From Candidatus Magasanikbacteria bacterium CG10_big_fil_rev_8_21_14_0_10_36_16 (GTDB taxonomy: Bacteria; Patescibacteriota; Patescibacteriia; Magasanikbacterales; UBA922), in assembly GCA_002773185.1 (NCBI GenBank), contig PFBU01000053.1:1-7084 (forward strand): 7,084 nt of DNA, written 5' to 3'. Below, piece after piece: positions 5,756-7,084 of this stretch. The notes beneath the pieces are model-generated. The model saw nothing but the letters and a program-made list of their open reading frames with translations, had not been told where the DNA came from and made no database searches. Position numbers and translations under genes: made by a program. The stretch's first letter is position 1; each line of letters begins with the position of its first letter.

Positions 5756-6766
5756 ATGCCTCAAAAAATAAGAATCGCTATCAATGGTTTTGGTAGAATA
5801 GGTCGTCACGCTTTCAAAGTTGCTCAAACAAAAAGAAACGTTGAAGTAGTTGCCATCAACGATTTGACTGATACTAAGACTTTGGCACATTTACTCAAAT
5901 ATGACACTGCTTATCCTGATAGCAAATTAAAAATTGGTTTTGATGAAAAAAATATCATTGTGAATGGCAAAAAAATTCCAAGTTTTGCGGAGCGTGATCC
6001 AAAAATGTTGCCTTGGAAAAAAATGAAAATAGACGTGGTGATTGAGTGTACTGGTGTTTTTCGTACTTCAGAATTAGCAGGATTGCATTTGCAAGCTGGC
6101 GCCAAAAAAGTGGTTTTGTCAGCTCCTGGTAAGGGTGAAGATATTCATACTTATGTACGTGGTGTCAATTGTGGTACTTACAAAAACAACAAAGAAAAAA
6201 TTATTGACAATGCTTCTTGTACTACCAATTGTACCGCTCCAGTTATGCGTGTGATGGAAAATGACTTTGGTATTGAAAAAGCAATGTTGACTACTGTTCA
6301 CTCATATACTGCTGACCAGAATTTGCAAGATGGTCCACACAAAGACCTTCGTCGTGCTAGAGCCGCAGCTCAAAATATTGTCCCAACTTCCACAGGTGCT
6401 GCTATTGCGACGACTAGAGTAATCCCAGAACTTGTAAATAAGTTTGATGGTTTGGCTCTTCGTGTGCCGACTATTACAGGATCACTCACAGATTTTACTT
6501 TACTTCTAAAGAAAGATGTGACAATAGAACAAGTCAATAAGGTCTTGGTAAAAGCCAGCAAAACTTACCTCAAAGGAATTTTGACAACTACGACTGAAGA
6601 AATTGTATCTTCCGACATTATTGGCAATGTACACTCTTCTATTGTTGATCTTAGTCTGACCAAAGTCGTGGCTGGTAATATGGTCAAAATTATTTCTTGG
6701 TATGATAATGAATGGGGTTATGCTAATAGGTTGGTGGAGATGGTTGAAATCGTTGGAAAGAACTAA
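5756..6766 (+). CDS. gap: glyceraldehyde-3-phosphate dehydrogenase, type I
   Basis: A full-length 336-residue GAPDH, which oxidises and phosphorylates glyceraldehyde 3-phosphate to 1,3-bisphosphoglycerate in glycolysis. The Rossmann motif NGFGRIGR (10-17) opens the protein. Asp36 in AINDLTD and the proline in GPHKDLRRARAA (194) are consistent with NAD rather than NADP use. The catalytic cysteine is Cys155 in ASCTTNC, with His182 in TTVHSYT as its partner. STGAA forms the phosphate-binding loop, and the WYDNEWGY motif closes the catalytic domain. The start is fixed by the normal distance to the Rossmann motif. No Shine-Dalgarno motif is seen; five T bases precede the ATG. An out-of-frame ATG at 5743 opens an 18-codon frame (stop codon included) overlapping the gap start. 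pgk follows 204 bases later in the same direction. Confidence 0.97.
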   Translation: MPQKIRIAINGFGRIGRHAFKVAQTKRNVEVVAINDLTDTKTLAHLLKYDTAYPDSKLKIGFDEKNIIVNGKKIPSFAERDPKMLPWKKMKIDVVIECTGVFRTSELAGLHLQAGAKKVVLSAPGKGEDIHTYVRGVNCGTYKNNKEKIIDNASCTTNCTAPVMRVMENDFGIEKAMLTTVHSYTADQNLQDGPHKDLRRARAAAQNIVPTSTGAAIATTRVIPELVNKFDGLALRVPTITGSLTDFTLLLKKDVTIEQVNKVLVKASKTYLKGILTTTTEEIVSSDIIGNVHSSIVDLSLTKVVAGNMVKIISWYDNEWGYANRLVEMVEIVGKN

Positions 6767-6786
6767 GAGAAACTAGGGACGGGGAA

Positions 6787-6810
6787 TCCGCCCAAGGCGG
6801 ACAGGTGAGG
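6787..6810 (+). repeat. hairpin-CAGG repeat after gap
   Basis: TCCGCC (6787-6792) pairs perfectly with GGCGGA (6796-6801) around CAA, followed by CAGGTGAGG. The arrangement parallels the hairpin in the yebC leader (TGCGGGG then CAGGCGTGG). It begins 21 bases after the gap stop codon and has no T run, so termination between gap and pgk is unlikely here. Confidence 0.6.
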
Positions 6811-6853
6811 AATGAAAAATCCTAAACACGAAATTTATAAAATTATGAAAAAA

Positions 6854-6889
6854 GGGTTCTCCCCCTATCAGGGGAGTTAGAGGGGGTTC
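6854..6889 (+). repeat. C/G-run palindromic repeat, copy 2
   Basis: CTCCCC (6859-6864) pairs perfectly with GGGGAG (6871-6876) around CTATCA, followed by TTAGAGGGGGTTC. The order of blocks (TTC, TCCC, TA, AGGGGA, GTTAG, GGGGT) is repeated in inverted orientation at 6921-6955, so the two copies face each other across 31 bases. Confidence 0.75.
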
Positions 6890-6920
6890 ATCTATGAGCA
6901 AGACGTTTTATTTTGCTAAA

Positions 6921-6955
6921 GACCCCACCTAACCTCCCCTAGTAGGGAGGAATTC
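6921..6955 (-). repeat. C/G-run palindromic repeat, copy 3 (inverted)
   Basis: CCTCCC (6933-6938) pairs perfectly with GGGAGG (6945-6950) around CTAGTA. Read on the minus strand it aligns with the copy at 6854-6889 over its whole length with a few small gaps. It ends 15 bases before the pgk ATG. Its GGAGG looks like a Shine-Dalgarno motif but lies 20 bases from the ATG, which is too far. Confidence 0.72.
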
Positions 6956-6970
6956 ATAAAATTTATTTTT

Positions 6971-7084
6971 ATGAAGACTATTAATAAACTAAAAAATCTT
7001 TCAGGTAAAATTGTCCTACTTAGAGTTGACTACAACGTACCTCTAAAAAAAAGTAAAATTTTGGATGACGAAAAAATCATAAAA
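6971..7084 (+). CDS. pgk: phosphoglycerate kinase, N-terminal 38 codons (3' end outside window)
   Basis: The first 38 codons of a protein running off the right edge. The motif KIVLLRVDYNVPL (13-25) is the hallmark N-terminal strand of phosphoglycerate kinase, with the substrate-binding Arg18, Asp20 and Asn22 of the family, and LDDEKIIK matches the following segment. The enzyme transfers phosphate from 1,3-bisphosphoglycerate to ADP, the step after GAPDH, and the gap-pgk order is common. The ATG is preceded by five T bases, as for gap. The 204-base gap to gap is filled with repeats and holds no obvious terminator, so cotranscription is likely. Confidence 0.9.
   Translation, partial: MKTINKLKNLSGKIVLLRVDYNVPLKKSKILDDEKIIK

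Noticed and set aside
6945..6950. GGAGG as the pgk ribosome binding site
   Set aside because: It is 20 bases from the ATG and is part of the palindrome arm, too distant for normal pairing.
6854..6955. Repeats between gap and pgk as a CRISPR array or attachment site
   Set aside because: There are only two copies, in inverted orientation, with no regular spacers and no cas or integrase genes. They are simple palindromic repeats.
1..7084. Alternative code with TGA read as glycine, known in some CPR lineages
   Set aside because: All conserved genes reach normal length without in-frame TGA. Lack of TGA stops in six genes is too small a sample to imply recoding.

Overview
The window looks like chromosomal DNA from a Candidate Phyla Radiation (Patescibacteria) bacterium, probably Parcubacteria-like. 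The grounds are AT-rich sequence, compact housekeeping genes, no Shine-Dalgarno motif at a usable distance before any start codon, short palindromic repeats between genes, and a secreted protein whose C-terminal repeat domain resembles those I associate with this group. The lineage is inferred from general character, not from a search. The standard bacterial code fits: all conserved genes read through at full family length, and the observed stops are TAA or TAG.

Layout, left to right. Bases 1-1513 hold the C-terminal part of rpoC (RNA polymerase beta-prime), followed by a bidirectional terminator (1529-1559). A convergent minus-strand gene (1596-3245) encodes a 549-residue exported protein of unknown function. 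The divergent intergenic region 3246-3567 holds candidate promoters and an unusual partial duplication of the start of the next gene. Then come yebC (3568-4296), a palindromic AT-rich element, and ruvC (4456-4956). A second bidirectional terminator (4972-5002) separates ruvC from a convergent RDD-family membrane protein gene (5015-5515, minus). The right end carries a glycolytic pair, gap (GAPDH, 5756-6766) and the first 38 codons of pgk (6971 to the window edge).

How the genes relate: rpoC is transcription; yebC (translation factor/regulator family) next to ruvC (Holliday-junction resolvase) is a pairing common in bacteria, but ruvA and ruvB do not follow directly. gap and pgk catalyse successive steps of lower glycolysis and are probably cotranscribed. 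The exported protein and the RDD protein are cell-envelope genes of unknown specific function.

The most unusual feature is at 3419-3591. The leader and first eight codons of yebC are present twice. The upstream copy runs straight into a strong GC-rich hairpin repeat and stops after 22 codons, leaving a minigene in the probable yebC leader. Around gap and pgk there are three copies of a C/G-run palindrome, and a hairpin resembling the one in the yebC leader. No exotic defence or mobile system is visible; the novelty lies in the repeats, the leader minigene and the uncharacterised exported protein.
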